This document shows, piece after piece, positions 1 to 13,936 of a stretch of 64,000 bases of DNA. The stretch is from Daphnia pulex (taxonomy: Eukaryota > Arthropoda > Branchiopoda > Diplostraca > Daphniidae). Positions within the stretch are counted from its first letter, which is position 1; the number at the start of each line of letters is the position of its first letter. Location: positions 1,798,001-1,862,000 of the forward strand of contig NC_060026.1 of the NCBI RefSeq assembly GCF_021134715.1, written 5' to 3'. The position numbers were made by a program, and so were the translations under genes. The notes beneath the pieces were generated by a model. It was not told the origin of the DNA and made no database searches. It was given only the letters and a program-made list of their open reading frames with translations.

Positions 1-3000
1 AAAAGCTTTCCAAATCCACGACGATTTCTTCAAATAACTTCGAAGCGGATTCTGAAAAATTTTCGGAGCCATCCTGGCAACATTTAAAAGCCAGGGCCGG
101 TTGTTGCGCAAATTCTTTGGGTAATCCACGCAAATCGCAGGTCTTCACGTCGCAACTGTTTCCGTAGTCAACATAACAGATCGTGACACAGTCTTCTTTG
201 ACGGCTTCGACCTTCGCGCGGTACCAACGTTTATCGACCTCGTAGAAAGCCAAACAAGGTTTGCCAACGGAGGGAATGAAGTCCTTTTTGTTGAGAAACT
301 GAGGATCGAGAGCCAGTTTGTCTAAGCGTGCCATGAAATCATTCACGGAAATCGGATCAAATTGAACCCAAAATTCGGCTGGTGATTTGAAACACAATGT
401 GATAGCATTGGTAGAAATGATTTGCTGTGGAGAAAAGTTCACATCCTGGGCAGCCAATTCCACATCTGCTTCCAGCGAAACACGTTCAACGACATTTTTT
501 TCGATCAAATACTGGGACGCATCGCCAATTTTAGGAACAGTTAAATCCACTTCGAAGACTCCATTGTTCTCGCCTAAATTATAGAAGCAGAATGTTCACT
601 AGTGATTAAACTAAATGAAGTCGTAGAACTAACCTGGACTTGCAGGATGAAACAAAGCAGAAAGCTCCTCATTAGATGCAAAGCATGTGTCGATGTGTTT
701 CTGAAAATCGGGGCAGATCGGGCTGGCCTTCTTTACCCCTTTTAATTTACACTGCCAGGTCTATGAAAAAAATTAATACATTACATAGAATTACTTCAAA
801 ATATAAACGGAATAAAAATACCATTTGCGGAAATTCCATGAAGCATGGGGTTATTCGTTTTAATTCAGACAGAGGAGTCTTCTGTTGATTTCCATAATCA
901 ACAAAAAGAATGTCAGCAATATCATCAACAATACTGAGGATTTGCGAACGATAGTAACGACCGTCTTCGGCGAAACGAGCAACGCAAGGTAATCCTAAAC
1001 TGGGCTGATCCTCGTGCAAATCATTGGGGGAAAGCGATGAATAGAACTTTTCAAGTTCCTCCAGTTGGTTCTAAGACGAGCAGAAACACATTAGCACAAA
1101 ATAAATTTTACTTGTTACAGACCAGGTTATTGATTGCAAATAAAATTTACCTGATACGCATCGGCAATAGGACTTAGATAGAATCGAAATGGATCAACAC
1201 AACAACTAACGAAGACACTGATTGGTTTATCAGGAACACTGCGACTTGTATACCCAGAACTGGGTGGTGGGATGTTGGTGAAGTTTGGCGCTCCGAATTC
1301 CTCGTTAATGGCAATGTTTCCTTTCTTTGTTTCTTCCACCAATCGCACAGGATATTTGCCTTCGGAATCTCGAAAAGTGAAAGTCGCTGAAAAATTTTTT
1401 TCCATAGTACGTCCTTCAAACTTCTTCTTTTCTTCTGCTGTCCAATCGCGAGAAGCGTCTACCCCATCCAGCCTGCAGTGATACGCAAGTGGAGGTAGCT
1501 TTATGAATTCTTCGTCAATGCTTTTGATTTTTTCGACAGGGACAAGTTGCGTGTTTCCATAATCGACGAAAAGAACAGTGGTTCCCAGAGGATCACAGAA
1601 TTTCAGAATTTGTCCGCGATACCATCCGTTGTCTTCTTCGTATTGAACCACGCATGCCGAGCCGACCTTCGGATCTACAATTGAAGGTTTGGATTCATCT
1701 GTTTAAAAAAAAAAGCACTAAATTATTTTTGAATCATAGAAAACAATATAATCATAACCATCTAATAATGTGTAAAATTTTACCGGAATAAACTGTGTTG
1801 AGATTGGTTCCTAATTGTGCAAGGACGGTGCAAGATTCTAACAGCTGAAGGTAGAAACTCGACGGGTCGTTTACATAAACAACTTCAACTTGCTGATTTA
1901 TCGGAACATCGATTTGTTCTGGATAACTCAACTGCTGTTGGTGAGATGTTAACGGCCTGGAGCGCCCTGGTGCATCATTAACTTCCTTGAGTTCTTGAGT
2001 TGCTGACTCAATGTCGGATTTCACAGCTGGGAGGTTTTCAGTCAGTTCCTGTTTCTCTTCTTGATTCAAAACTTTTGGTATCTCATTGCCAACCGAACTG
2101 GATTGTTTTGGAATAGTTGTACTGGTACTAACTGGACCATGAATAAGCTTTGAACTGAATTCTGGTCCCTTGCTTAATGGTTCCATTTCACTAGTTTGAG
2201 GTAGAATTTCCGGTTCCAGCAAATTCGTTTCCTTAGCTTCCGTCTCGACGTTGTCTTGATTAGACCCATCGTCAATTTTGCGAAGGTCGCGAGGAGGATC
2301 AGATTCAATAAAAGCCGGTTGAGACAAACGCTTATCCGTTTCGATAACTGAAGAGAAAAACAAACCATTACACAACATGTACTTTTCACTGAGCAATTCA
2401 AGACTCACCAGTAGTCTCCGAAATTTTCTCGTCGATACACGGACTATTTTTTATCGTTACCGAGAAATTTCCGTTGTTGCTACTCTTGATAAGGCGGTCA
2501 TCACTGATTGGGATCGAAGTCAGAATTTTAGCCACCGATTCTAGAACAACAGATTCTGCCTGTTTTTTCTGTTTGTTAACTAGTTAAAAGACAAATTTAT
2601 TAGATTACGTAAATTGTTAGCCAATAATATGTGATAACTTACCAAGTTCTACGGCATTCGGTCTAGAAACAGCATTCTGAATTTTCGTGGCAATGATGCC
2701 ATTGCCTAGATCACTAGTGAATGTGACAGAGTATATCCCTTCCACACAACGTCCGATCTTCACTTTAATCCATCGATCCACGATGAGATGCTTCCATTTC
2801 TGGGAGGGAAGAGCCACGCCTTCTTCCAGTTTGCAATGAATTCCATACGGCGGATGGCAGAACCGAGTCAAAGATTTTATAGGTGACAGAATTGTGTGGC
2901 GTGGTACAACAATGGTATTTCCGAAGTCGATAAATAGTATTTCGGCCTCATTTCCCATTTCCTTTGTTACTCGGACGCGATAGTATACACCATCTTCTTC

Positions 3001-4751
3001 CCAAACAACAACTCCATGGTGGCCCAATCGACTTTCGCTACCAGCATATAGAAGGGGAGGATTCGCTTGAGTAGAATAAGCATTTTTTAGCTCATCAGCC
3101 ATATCGTTGAGATCCTTAAGGCCGCATCCTGTCTTTGAATTTGGTAGCCTTATTTCCTCAAGCTGCCCAAAAAAATAGCCAGACGTTCCAGCGTCAGTAA
3201 CAAAAACGCTCTCCTCCGCAGCCAAATTCAAACGTGGCATCTGAAATCGTTCAAAACCATTAAAATAAATTAACTTACTATTGTAAAAATACTCTTTACC
3301 TGAACCACAGAAAAGGGAACAGCAACTGTTGACAATAGGAGAGTAGATGTTGACGTCACACTTGAAATGGGACTGTTATCCTGGGGATTCGAATAAATTG
3401 CAGCAAGAATATCGCATATACTACGACCAGAGATATACAGGCTGATTTGCTGCCTTTCGTCGTCTTCAACTTCGGCCTTAAGATTACTTTCTTTGTTCAC
3501 CAATGCAGCGAAAATTCGATTCAGACCAGGCAATTTCGAAATATTCTCCACTCCAAATAAAGAGACGCGATATGCACAGAGGCACGGTACCAAGAGCTCG
3601 TCTGGGATGTCATAAATTAAGGCACGATCAATAGGAATCTGTGTTCCGATATCGACGAAGAAGACGGAGTACTTGCAGGACGGTGTTCCAAAATCCTTCA
3701 TACCCGTTATCAATCCACGATGAAAGAGTTGGTCAGATGGGGAGACCGCGACACACGCCGAGCCAAGAGGCGTTCCTTGAAATGGAGTTGGAACCATGGA
3801 ATCTAGATGCTTGCGTATTTCTTGAAGATTTTTAGTTTCGCTCTTCATTCGAACGAAGAATTGAAAAGGCCCTTCTGAAATATGCGTGACAACGACGTCA
3901 TAGCGTTCTTTTAGAGGAAGATTGTTGGTCACGTACGTCCTAGTAGAAACCGTTGGCAAGTTTTGCTGAGCAGAAGGGATGGCAAAATTAGGTCGTAAAG
4001 GACCACTTAGAGATGACATGTTGCATCCAGCAGGAAACAATTTCATTACTGGATAACTGTAGAATGCAGGTTTCATGAATGAAGGTTGCTTTTCCATTGT
4101 CTCGCACATGGCTAAAGCTTCATGGTAGGATTGAGCTGCTACTCCTAGCCCTTGTTGGACCAGGGCACTTGCCAGAAGCTGATTGTTCGAATCAAACAAC
4201 CTTACGCCTTGATGTTCACCATACATTGCCATGGGGATAGCTTTCCAGATTTCATTTTCGACATGGATTTTTAAAAACGTCATTGCTAAATCACTCCATT
4301 GTCGAGTATGAGTTCCAAGGCCAAATGGAGCAACTGCATCAGCAAGTATGAATTTACTAGCAAGAGGGGGGCAGTCACGGATGTTTTCTGCTTCATAACC
4401 AGGAATGTCCAGAGTCCGAAGGAAAATGAGAGGAACTGTATGTGTTTTCCCGGAATCAACACAGTAGACTTCAAGCATTCCAGAACGGTTAAACTTCAAT
4501 TCAGGTACTGTTGCTCTATGCCAACGGTGATTGATGAGTACACAAAAAATCTCGTTACTGTCCAGGTCACTAAGATTCATAGGTGGAACTTTCGATTCTA
4601 AATGTTGCCTGATGGATTCCAGATACAGCTCCATCGTCAAATACAAACTCCGATCATGTGTGGAACCCCAGAAATACACACATGGCCCTTGACGACCACG
4701 AACGGAGTCGTCAATATGGGTCACGTTGACCAACATGCTAGCTGCAGCCAT
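1..4751 (-). CDS. Multi-Tudor-domain protein (Tudor/TDRD-like), 3' end outside window
   Basis: Eight exons run on the minus strand (about 3301-4751, 2643-3240, 2409-2580, 1784-2347, 1151-1698, 822-1070, 634-760, 1-573) and the last continues past the window edge. At least six Tudor-type repeats are visible. The clearest have the family core of a short strand with W/Y-Y-R followed by FVDYGN or FIDFGN: near 2950-3010 (YYRVRV, FIDFGNT), 1560-1640 (GWYRGQI, FVDYGNT), 900-990 (YYRSQI, FVDYGNQ) and 160-270 (RWYRAKV, YVDYGNS). Two N-terminal repeats in the first coding exon are degenerate (VDSGK, VDIGTQ). A low-complexity acidic/Ser-rich linker fills 1850-2347. Tudor repeats with an intact aromatic cage bind symmetrically dimethylated arginine on Piwi proteins, so a role in germ granules or the piRNA pathway is inferred. 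The start is the ATG at 4749-4751 just after a splice acceptor. Which Tudor family member this is cannot be decided here. Confidence 0.85.
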
Positions 4752-6024
4752 TTTCAATATCTGAAAATATTAGAAATAGTTAAAACATTCGAACTGTCCT
4801 ACAAGTTAAGTAAATGCGAAAACGTTGCATACCAATATTTAAAGAAGTGGCATACAGCAAAGGCAATATTGGACTTTCAAGGGCTGCAATTGCGATTGTG
4901 CCTCGTTGAGCACCTTTTAAATCAACAATATAACAAGTTTGAAGACGTTAACATATCGGTTACTGTGATAGATTTGAGACACAAAAGAAAACCAACAAAA
5001 AAAAGAACACTAGGTTTTAATTATTAAAACTTACCTGATTAAAAAGAGATTGTGAAAATTTAATTGTGAGCACTGCGATCTCCTACCATACTTCTCACGA
5101 CTCGCGTCTCTCGTGTTATGGCTGTGCTTCTGATTTTTTACCAGAAAATAAAAGTATGGCGGATTTCTCATTTCCGGAGATAGCAGCGTTGCCGAGTCAA
5201 CACAACCAAACGCGAAGAATATCAACAAAGAAATGGCGGACAGCGTTATTTTTTTGTTTTCTTTTTATCGAAATTATTTATTTTAATTGGAAATATAAAA
5301 TTCGAATCTTTTTACCTGATAAATGCAAGTTTATTAAAATTTTAAAAATCAATTTGTTTGGATTTGCGGAATGGCACGAAATTTGTATGCCGGGTATTCC
5401 CCTGCCAATTTCTCATTTTAAGAGGATGGCGCTGTTCATTTTATTTGAATAGCAACAAAAAATTGTGGCTCTTTTAAATCCACATCTAGATGTGCAAACC
5501 GTTTGTTGGAACAAGTCATCAGCATTTCAATATTAATATCCGTTTTCAAATCCTTGACCCTGAGTAATTACCACCCCCACATTAAACTTACTGGAAAAAT
5601 AGAAGGACTAGACATTAAATTTTCTCCATCTGAGAGGAACATACTAGGAAAAAAAATTATCAATAAATTAGTATTCATGAGATTCATGACATAATATGAA
5701 ATATAAAAGTCATCTTTATTGTCATCTAAGAAACTATTACTAAATTCGGACTTAGTAATATGCTGTGCGTGATATTCCAAGTATTTTCTGATTTTCACCT
5801 TATCAATTTTCAGTACTTTTTTATTCCAATATTAACTTCTATTATTCACTCACTAAGTTTGATAAATGTGTACGATGTGCATTTGAATTGAGGACTCTCC
5901 TCTTTTTTTATTCAAGCCCCATGTATTTCTCATTAAAATATCAACGAAAAACAGGGAAGATGATAGGAATCAATCAAGAAGGCCGCTGATTCAGACATGA
6001 TCATCATCTTGATTGAACGCGATG
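4752..6024. other. Intergenic spacer with 5' UTR exon and intron of the Tudor gene
   Basis: No convincing coding sequence is seen. A strong minus-strand donor (CAG then GTAAG, 5032-5038) and an acceptor just upstream of the Tudor start suggest a 5' UTR exon around 5039-5170 joined to the first coding exon across a ~280 bp intron. The rest is AT-rich sequence lying beyond the 3' end of the glutaminyl-tRNA synthetase gene. Short open frames here have no protein-like composition. Confidence 0.5.
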
Positions 6025-9000
6025 TTAACTTTTGCCAGCATCTTCTTTCAGCGAAACAGTTCGATTGAAGACCATCTTGAATGGAAACAGAAGCAAGTCA
6101 GTAAGCAGAATTTTCGCAAAGCAACAAAATAATATATCACCTTGTCTTTCGTTGAATCAGGATCAACCGAGAAGTAGCCTACTCGTTCAAACTGGAACTT
6201 GTCGTAAACTTTGGCTCCACTTAACGATTTGTCGGCGGCTGCTTCGACTACCGACAAAGAATGTGGGTTAATGTCAGACAAAAACCCACCAGGCACCTCG
6301 TTGATATCTTCAGGGTTACTGTGCTGAAACCTAAATTAAGATTTGTTTTACTGTCAAAAAATCATTATCAGCCGATGAGATATGAAAGCTTACAATCGTT
6401 CATAGAGGCGGACCTCGACAAACATTGGATTTGATACCCAATGAATAAAGGCTTTTGGTTTTTCCGTGCAAGTGGCGGACGTGGTACACGTAACCTCCAG
6501 CTCAACGACTTGACCACTGGCATCTTTCTTAACGTTCTTCAAACTAATAACGAGTCCAGCGTATCGCAAACCAACGGCTTGGCTCTTCGTAAGCCGACGG
6601 TAGCCTTTCTCTTCGACCTAAAGTTTGGAAATCAATTAAAATAAATCAGAGTTAAGAATAGAGTTGGTAAAAATCAAACCTCTCTAAAGTCTGATCGATC
6701 GATGTAAATCACTCGATCAAGAGTTACGGAGTGGGATCCACGCTGGACCTCCTTGGGGAAATCAGGAACATCGATTGTAGTCGGTCCCTCGGATGGAAAA
6801 TTGAGAATGGTGACTTTCAATGGCGCTAGAACGACCATTGAACGCGGAGCAGTGAAATCGAGCGTATCCTTCACAACGGCTTCCAATTTCTGGGGATCGA
6901 CTCCCATTTGAGCTCCCGTCACTCCCATTCCCGCACAGAAATTGTTGATAGCTTCCGCTGGAAAGCCACGTCGACGGAGAGCAGTCAACGTGAATAAACG
7001 AGGATCGTCCCAATCTACCGTGACAAAAAGGAGATAACAACGCTTTATCAATAGCCTTAATCACAATGAATTCGTATTACCGTGAACAATCTTCTCGGTG
7101 ATAAGTTTCGCAATTTTTCGCTTGGATACCACAGTGTAGTACACATTCAAGCGACCATACTCCCACTGGACTGGGCAGTAAATGTCCAGAGCATTACAAA
7201 GCCAGTAATAGGAAGAACGTCTAAAGCGGTCAAATTAAATAGATGGAGGATAAAATTTTAAAGATTACTTTCATTAGGTAAATTACCTCGACTGAAACTC
7301 TTTTGTGCACAAAGAGTGGGTTATGTTTTCGATAGAATCACAGAGGCAGTGAGTGTAATCGTAAGTAGGATAGATACACCATTGGTCTCCAGTACGGTGA
7401 TGGGCAACATATTTGATTCGGTATGCCACCGGATCGAGTTTACCCTCTTCCAACGTCAATTTCATTCTCATAGTAGCTGCACCTTCCTCAAACATGCCAT
7501 TTTTCATATCCTACAGGTGATCGATATCATTAAGGTTTCGTTTATAATCGTCAATAAATTATTTGTCTACCTCAAATAACTGAAGACTCTCTTCAATTGG
7601 ACGATCTCTAAAAGGAGAAGGAATTGGGTTGAATCCCTTCATTTCCTCTGCTTTTTGGTGACAAACATATGCGAGTCCTTTTTTAATGAGCACTTTGGCC
7701 CATTCGTAAAGCTGATGGAAATTGTCTGACGAGTGAGTAATTTGGTACGGCTTGTATCCTAGTCGAAGCAGTATAGTTAAATCAAACGTTTAATTATGTG
7801 AAATTCAATTAAATTAATTACCTAGCCACTCCACCATATCTTTAATGCCAACGAAAAATTTCTCCTCCTCCTTTTCAGGATTGGTATCATCGTAACGTAG
7901 GAAGCACACTCCATCATTAGCAGCAGCGTAACCGAAATTGATGTTGATGGCTTTGGCATGCCCAATATGGAGGATACCGTTAGGTTCAGGTGGGAATCTG
8001 GTTCTTACCTACAAACAAACAATAACAATATACTACATCGGCTAAATAGCTTAGAATAATTGAATTACTTGGCCGCCAGTTTCTTTTAAATGTTGTTTCA
8101 GTAAATCCATAGTCTTGTCATGGATGACATAGCCATCAGTTTTGAAATTTTCACCAGGCTTATGAAACTGAACCTTTTTCATCAGCTCAGTGATTGTAGA
8201 GGCACTGTCTGAATCCTGTTCTATGGGGAGAACAAACCAAAAGTGTTAAATTTGGAACTGGCACTAGTCATTTTCAATATTTTGTACCAGTGTTTTCTTT
8301 GTTGCTAGATACTGGTTTAGCAACTTTGGGCTTGGCTACTTTTTCAACTTTTGGAGGTGGTGCAAGATCAGCTTCAGTCTTAGGTCCCAAAAGACTTAAA
8401 ACTTGAAGTTCAATCTCAGATTTTACCACTTTACCATCACCCCATTTCAGGGTGCTGCGAACTTCACTCATTAAGGGACCAACATTAAATCGGTACCTAA
8501 ACAATTTTTTAAATTAGAAATATAATTATAGGATTTTCATATGTATAACTTATAACTAGGGCAAAACAGACCTTTTCTCCACTAATTCAGTGTGATATTT
8601 CTTGATAACCTTTTCAACTTCCTGTTCTATTTGTTCAGGTGTCACCACGATTCCTACTCCACATGATTCTTCAAAGGCCTTGATGTCAACATCACCCAGA
8701 GGATTAGAAAGAAGGTAGTCCATTGCAGCTAGAGTAACACAAACAAAGATTAGACTCAGGATGATAAAAATATTTCGAAGATTGTTTAACATACCGTTCA
8801 GCCTGAGCTCAGAGTCAATCTTTCCTTCAACCACATAACGTGAGAGAAGAGGGAGTTGCGCACTGATCTGTGGTTTCACTTTTGTTGCAATATTGTACAA
8901 CAGCACACCGTGGGATTTTGAGATTTCACCTGCTGAAGATGCCTGCAAAAACACAATTTGTTTTAAAGCACAACTTTTGTTTGACATAAATGAATACTAA

Positions 9001-9166
9001 AGTAAATAAGCGGCATGACAGTCAGTAATAGAAGAGGTGCCTTACTTACCGCATCAATGCAAGTTTTAAGATTTGTTGACACATTTGAGTTCTTCGCCGT
9101 TTCTTTGGCTTTAATTTCACTCAACCCAATGCCGACAAATAATTTTACGAGATCTGGACCGTCCAT
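6025..9166 (-). CDS. QARS1: Glutamine--tRNA ligase (cytosolic GlnRS)
   Basis: Charges tRNA-Gln with glutamine (class I synthetase, subclass Ib) in the cytosol. It has about eleven exons with short introns. The N-terminal non-catalytic GlnRS domain begins at the ATG (9164-9166, [10 protein letters not shown]) and is followed near 8290-8400 by a Pro/Lys-rich linker. The catalytic core carries the class I HIGH motif as [16 protein letters not shown] near 7940-7990, and the KMSKS-type loop as [10 protein letters not shown] near 7105-7130. The C-terminal beta-barrel anticodon-binding region follows ([16 protein letters not shown], then [15 protein letters not shown]). The last small exon (6025-6075) encodes [16 protein letters not shown] and a stop, matching the usual animal GlnRS C-terminus. 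No lesion was seen, and the gene looks intact and full length. A segment of its upstream region is duplicated at 16914-17145. Confidence 0.95.
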
Positions 9167-9210
9167 TTCTGTCTGACGCAATTTTAGTTTTATTACGGAG
9201 AGAAACGAAG

Positions 9211-9665
9211 AGAATTGAAGTGCAGCCGTGCAGCACTGAAGAGTCTGCAGACGACCTAAATGAAAATTCAAAAGGTTGCAGACGACACGAATCACGCAGT
9301 GGCAACGCGGGATTACGCGTCACTAAAAATAATTTGTTTTAAAAAAATCACCGAATTTAGGCCTAGATGAATAAGCAATAAAAAAAATTACGAAAAAATA
9401 CCAATGAAATTATTTTGGACAAATATTTTATCCTACTCGTCTATAACTCTATATCTGAATTATCATTTTTTAAATACAATATTCACGACTAATTTTACTT
9501 TAGTATTTACTAATTAGTTATTGATTGGCATAAATACAACATTTTTTTTCAGGGATCAGTGATGCCGAAATTGAATAACGGTAACTTAACGCTGAAGAGT
9601 TATGTTCAACTGTAGTCGTAGAGATTCGTCAATTACAAAAGACAGCGGTAACGGAAAAAAAATAT
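9211..9665. repeat. GlnRS upstream region, copy A of a duplicated segment
   Basis: Two blocks, 9211-9360 and about 9602-9665, recur in the same orientation at 16914-17145. The first block contains GAGTCTGCAGACGACC, a run ending GGTTGCAGACGACACGA, and GGCAACGCGGGATTACGCG. It lies 45-195 bp upstream of the GlnRS start codon, so it probably holds that gene's proximal promoter. Between the blocks copy A has about 240 bp of AT-rich sequence missing from copy B. No coding sequence is seen in 9167-9799. Confidence 0.8.
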
Positions 9666-9799
9666 ATTCCGGCCGATAATAAATAATTTGGTCATAGCGG
9701 AATAATCGTAGCCTATAGGTGCGTTTTATTTGCAGCTGTATAGAGCAGATTGAATTCAGACTGGAATAATTTGATTTAGAAACAACAGCGACAACCGTT

Positions 9800-11552
9800 T
9801 TACGAGTAGGAAAAAGGTACAAAGGTAAATTTTACGGGCGCATGGGTGTGGTCGATGGTTGTATTGGTTCCGTTTGAATTGGTGACGAAGCACTGGGTCC
9901 TATTGGCGTAGAAATCGTCGGTTGCTACGTGGGAGCTGTTCATCCCGTCGCTGGTGGTAATGACCCAAGCGACATAATGTCGTAGACGGCAGGGCGTTGA
10001 TAGGTCGGAATCGGGCATCGAGTAGAAGCTAATTCAAACACAAATCAGTAGGCTATCGACGAAACGAACCTATATAATCTATTTAGGCTAGTAGCGCGAT
10101 GATGAATGCGTCACCTAGTCGATGCGGAGGCAAACTGCAACGTCACGCCGTTCCTTTCTGTGCAGATGCCAATGTAGTAGACGTCGTCGAAAGGCATCAT
10201 GGGCGTCGTTTGAAAAGCAGCCAATAGCGGAAGGATTGAGCTTCCCGAAATGGCAACGGCCTGTCCATTAAAGTAACGGGGGTACAGATTCCATGGCCAC
10301 TCTTCATGCGTAATGTTCCACTTGCCCTCTATGTAATCAAGATCAATCAAATGGTGATTGCTTTCAGCTTTTTATAAATTAGCAAAATGAATAAGTCTAT
10401 ACTCCTTGCCTCGATTGGGAATGTAGTCGCTACCGTAGCCGTAATAGGAACCAAACATGCTGCTTTTGTTCGACCGGTGCTGGACTAGGAACTGGGCGAG
10501 ATTGCGGACGTTGATGTAGACGTCGTCGTCCACCTTGTAGAGAAAATCAATGTCGGGGCAATGGTTGTACAACCAGTTGAAGAGGCCGGCCACTTTGAGG
10601 GATAAATTCCGGTAGAAATCGGACATTCCTATCTGGATGATGTCTCCGTGAGTTTGGCTCTCCTCTTGGATTTTGGATTGCGTCTCATTGTTGTCCGTCA
10701 TGCCCAGAGTGAAGGCGAAGCCAACCAGACTGAACGAACCATTCTTATTCCTATTTTCGTCTTTCAAATGATTCAACCACGTCTGCCGGATCATTTTTCG
10801 TTTGTCAAAATTACCCGGGGCCGAATTCACAGTCACGAATAAACTCGGTTTGCTGCTGGCGGCGGTGTTGGCATTCAGACGACACGCTGGGACGGAGATA
10901 GGGTAGTGGAATGACGTGACGTCATTAATCACGGGACCGTATTCTGGCTTGAGCGGCTCCATTCCGGCCAATTTCGACAGCCCTAAACGGGCCACCGAAT
11001 AACGGGTGTAGTTGCCCACTCCGGGATAAGGTGTTCCGCGCAAATAAGTCGCCATGTAATCAAATAACTTTCGATCGAGCCCTGTTGATGCTGATGCCGA
11101 CGACGCGCTGTTACTTTTCGAATGAATTTCTTTTTGGCGTTGATTTCTGATGTCTTCCGTTTGATTCGATGCCTGTTTCATCGCCTGTTCACAGAATTTT
11201 ATATTAATTGTTCAGTTTTGTTAATAGCGCACAACAGACTGCCAATCGAGCGATTGCCCACCATCAAATTCATTAAAGGTTGGAGACCCTGAATGAAATT
11301 ATATAAATCCGCATAAATCTATCCTACGCAATCATGTATATAATAGTGTATAACAAAAGTGCATTTTAATCCATAACAAAAGTGCTCTGATATCCCCAAT
11401 GTCATTTGAAATAAGTTTGAAATGAAATCATTTGTGCAATTTACCTGTTGATAAAATATGGTTGGATGATGGTGAAGGAGGACGTAGATAACACTGGTGC
11501 TGACCAACGACACTACAAAAATGATGCTGCGTAGTTGTGACATCCCCCGCAT
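9800..11552 (-). CDS. Beta-1,3-galactosyltransferase-like Golgi glycosyltransferase (GT31)
   Basis: Four exons (11445-11552, 10403-11184, 10115-10360, 9800-10028) join with consistent phases to give 454 residues. The N-terminus is a type II signal anchor (SIIFVVSLVSTSVIYVLL). GT31 hallmarks follow in order: RKMIRQTW, then a DFYRNLSLK block (family: DFxDxYxNLTLK), YKVDDDVYI with the metal-binding DDD, YPRYFNGQAVAISGS (family: YPxYxxGxGYVxS) and FDDVYYIGIC in place of the usual EDVYVG. The last difference replaces the catalytic-region Glu with Asp-type residues and may alter activity. It probably transfers Gal or GlcNAc in beta-1,3 linkage in the Golgi; the exact acceptor cannot be read. The ATG at 11550-11552 is chosen because it directly precedes the signal anchor. 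It is divergent from the A4GALT-like gene at 12217. Confidence 0.88.
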
Positions 11553-12216
11553 TTTCGTTGCACAATTCAAATAGACGATTGCGCTAATTTTGTATCCGAA
11601 TACTATATGGAAGTGTGCTGATTGATTGAGAATTGGATGTCACGCTGACTTTCAAATTTGAGTGTTTAAAACGTGCTTAATTGAACGCTTGGTGTTCTTG
11701 TGAGGCACGTATAAAGATGATTGATTTCATATACGTGATTAAAATTCAATTGTACTTCCGCGCACCTGTCATCAAATTGTAATTTGAGCGTTTCTAGAAC
11801 TGCGCAGTTTATAGACGTCAACTGCGCGGTAATGGAAATGTTTGGGTATATGTAATATGATGTTAACTAGTTATAGCCTTGGTTATAGCGTGTGTGTTGC
11901 ATTGCTATTCGCGAGTGAGACCAAACCTGAATTTAGTTAACCAGAGCTGTTATTAGTGAGAGTTATAGACCAGTTGCTGTTCACAGTGTTCTTCCCTTCT
12001 TCTCTTGTTTATTTCGGTATGTACACACTGTTTTATTAAAGCAATACGTTATATTGTTATAGTTTAGAGTCCTTTTCCCAAAATCCTTTGTGGAAACGGA
12101 ACTATTAAAGTACTTTTATACAATACTGGGCGCTTGTTGTAGAGTTCTATCATTTCAAAAAACGCGCCTTTTTGTGATAATTTTCAGTGGGGCATTATTT
12201 AAGTATTTGATTGGAC

Positions 12217-13513
12217 ATGTCGTCATTTTTCGAAGCGGCCGTTGCCCATTTCTGGAAAAGTCTATCTTGGCTGAATTCCTGGTGCCGACCGTTCCGACCA
12301 ATGTGTCACTTGATGGTCATTGGCTTTTTGCTCATCTCCTACTGCGCCTATTCGACTATTTCTTTCAACCGACAAGTCGTGTCCAACTGGCTAACTGACA
12401 GGTTCGTTCATCATCAAATGAGGACGAAATATAATGCGACGACGCCCAGCAATCAGAAAATTGACCGACGGACCTGTTGCCTTTTAACCGATCAAGCGGT
12501 CGACATTTGCGGCCGACCCAATTGCACGTCTCCATTGTGTCCGCCTCCTCATACTTTACATGAGCTGAAGAGCGACGGGCCAAACGCTTTTTTCATCGAA
12601 ACGTCCGGCAGCGGCGGTTTGAACATCCGCCAGGCCTGCGCCGTCGAGTCGCTGGCCTTTCACAATCCAAATTTGACCGTCAACGTCCTTTTCATGATGG
12701 ACGACGGCCATCATCAGAAACAAAACAAAAGCAAAGTGATGATTAAAACTGTGGAAAAGTTAAGGGAAAAATACTTAAATGTCCAGTTCATCGTTGCCGA
12801 TTTGGCCGATTACATGGCCGGCACGTCGATGGAGAAATGGTTCCACTGCACCGACTGGCGGACAGGGCCCTACCACGTCGCCCACCTGAGCGACGGCCTG
12901 CGCTTGTTGACTCTGCACAAGTACGGCGGATATTATTTCGACTTGGACGTCATTCTGGTCCAGCCCGTCACCTTTTACCGCAACTTTGTGGCCGCCGAGT
13001 CGGGCAGCGAATTCGGCAACAGCGTCATTCACGCCGACTACGGACATCCCATTATGCAACTGGCCGTCAACGACTTCCCCTCCAATTACAAGTAGATATC
13101 CATTTAGAAAAAGAATTACATCATTTCCCAGTTACATCCTTTGGAAATTCATTTGTTGCAGTAAAAATGTCTGGGCGCACAACGGACCTGATTTGGTAAC
13201 GCGGGTCATGAAAACCTTTTGCGGAGAAGAGAATTTTAATGCGATCAATTACGTCAGTTGCCGAGGCTTTGGTGCCCTGCCGACCTCGACGTTTTCTCCC
13301 ATCCACTGGAGGGATTGGCGATCGTTTTTCAGCCAAAGGCCGGCCAATGAAACCGGAGCGCCCGGTTGGATCACCAAACAAGTCGTCGGCGTCCACGTTT
13401 GGAACAAATTGAGTTTCAACGAAACGGCCTACAAGAATTCGACGCAGGAATACGTCCGGCTGGTCAGGCACAATTGCCCCGTCATCTTCTCCATCGCTCC
13501 CGAAACATTTTAA
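12217..13513 (+). CDS. Alpha-1,4-galactosyltransferase-like glycosyltransferase (GT32, A4GALT/A4GNT family)
   Basis: Two exons (12217-13091 and 13162-13513) join in phase to give 408 residues. A hydrophobic stretch near residues 30-50 (MVIGFLLISYCAY) is a type II Golgi anchor. The catalytic domain has the family's signature FIETSGSG near the start, then AHLSDGLRLLTLHKYGGYYF followed by DLDVI. The DxD in FDLDV binds the nucleotide-sugar metal. The second exon encodes the A4GALT-type C-terminal region (GPDLVTRV, FSPIHW, GVHVWNKLS). This family moves galactose or GlcNAc in alpha-1,4 linkage onto glycolipids or glycoproteins; the acceptor is not predictable. It lies immediately upstream of a nucleotide-sugar transporter on the same strand and divergent from the GT31 gene, which fits a Golgi glycosylation neighbourhood. 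Confidence 0.88.
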
Positions 13514-13936
13514 TCAAGTGCTGGAGTGTCCTTATAATATGGATCCAGCAAGTCGATGTTATACACTCCTGTGTAAATCCACTATCTCCGTTGATGATAT
13601 ACATATACTAGGCGTTGTTGCCCGGTCTATAATATAATTTCACAAAGAACCATGTTCCGTTTAGTTTGTCGGTTCGTCCTCTTTGAAATGAGGCGGAGTC
13701 GGTTGGAAAACCTCCTGGTTATATTAGCTGCCCAGAACTTTGACATCAGTGCAAAATAATAAGCAGTTATAATTAGCGCAACAAATAATTTGCCGGCTTA
13801 AATACACAGCAGCCGCTGTATTAGCATTTCACATTCATTTCCCCCGAACCATTTGCTTTCGTTATATTTTAAAAATCTGTGATTAGCTTTATAATAATAG
13901 GAATCCGTCGGCTGCTGCTGATCCTTGAAAACAAAA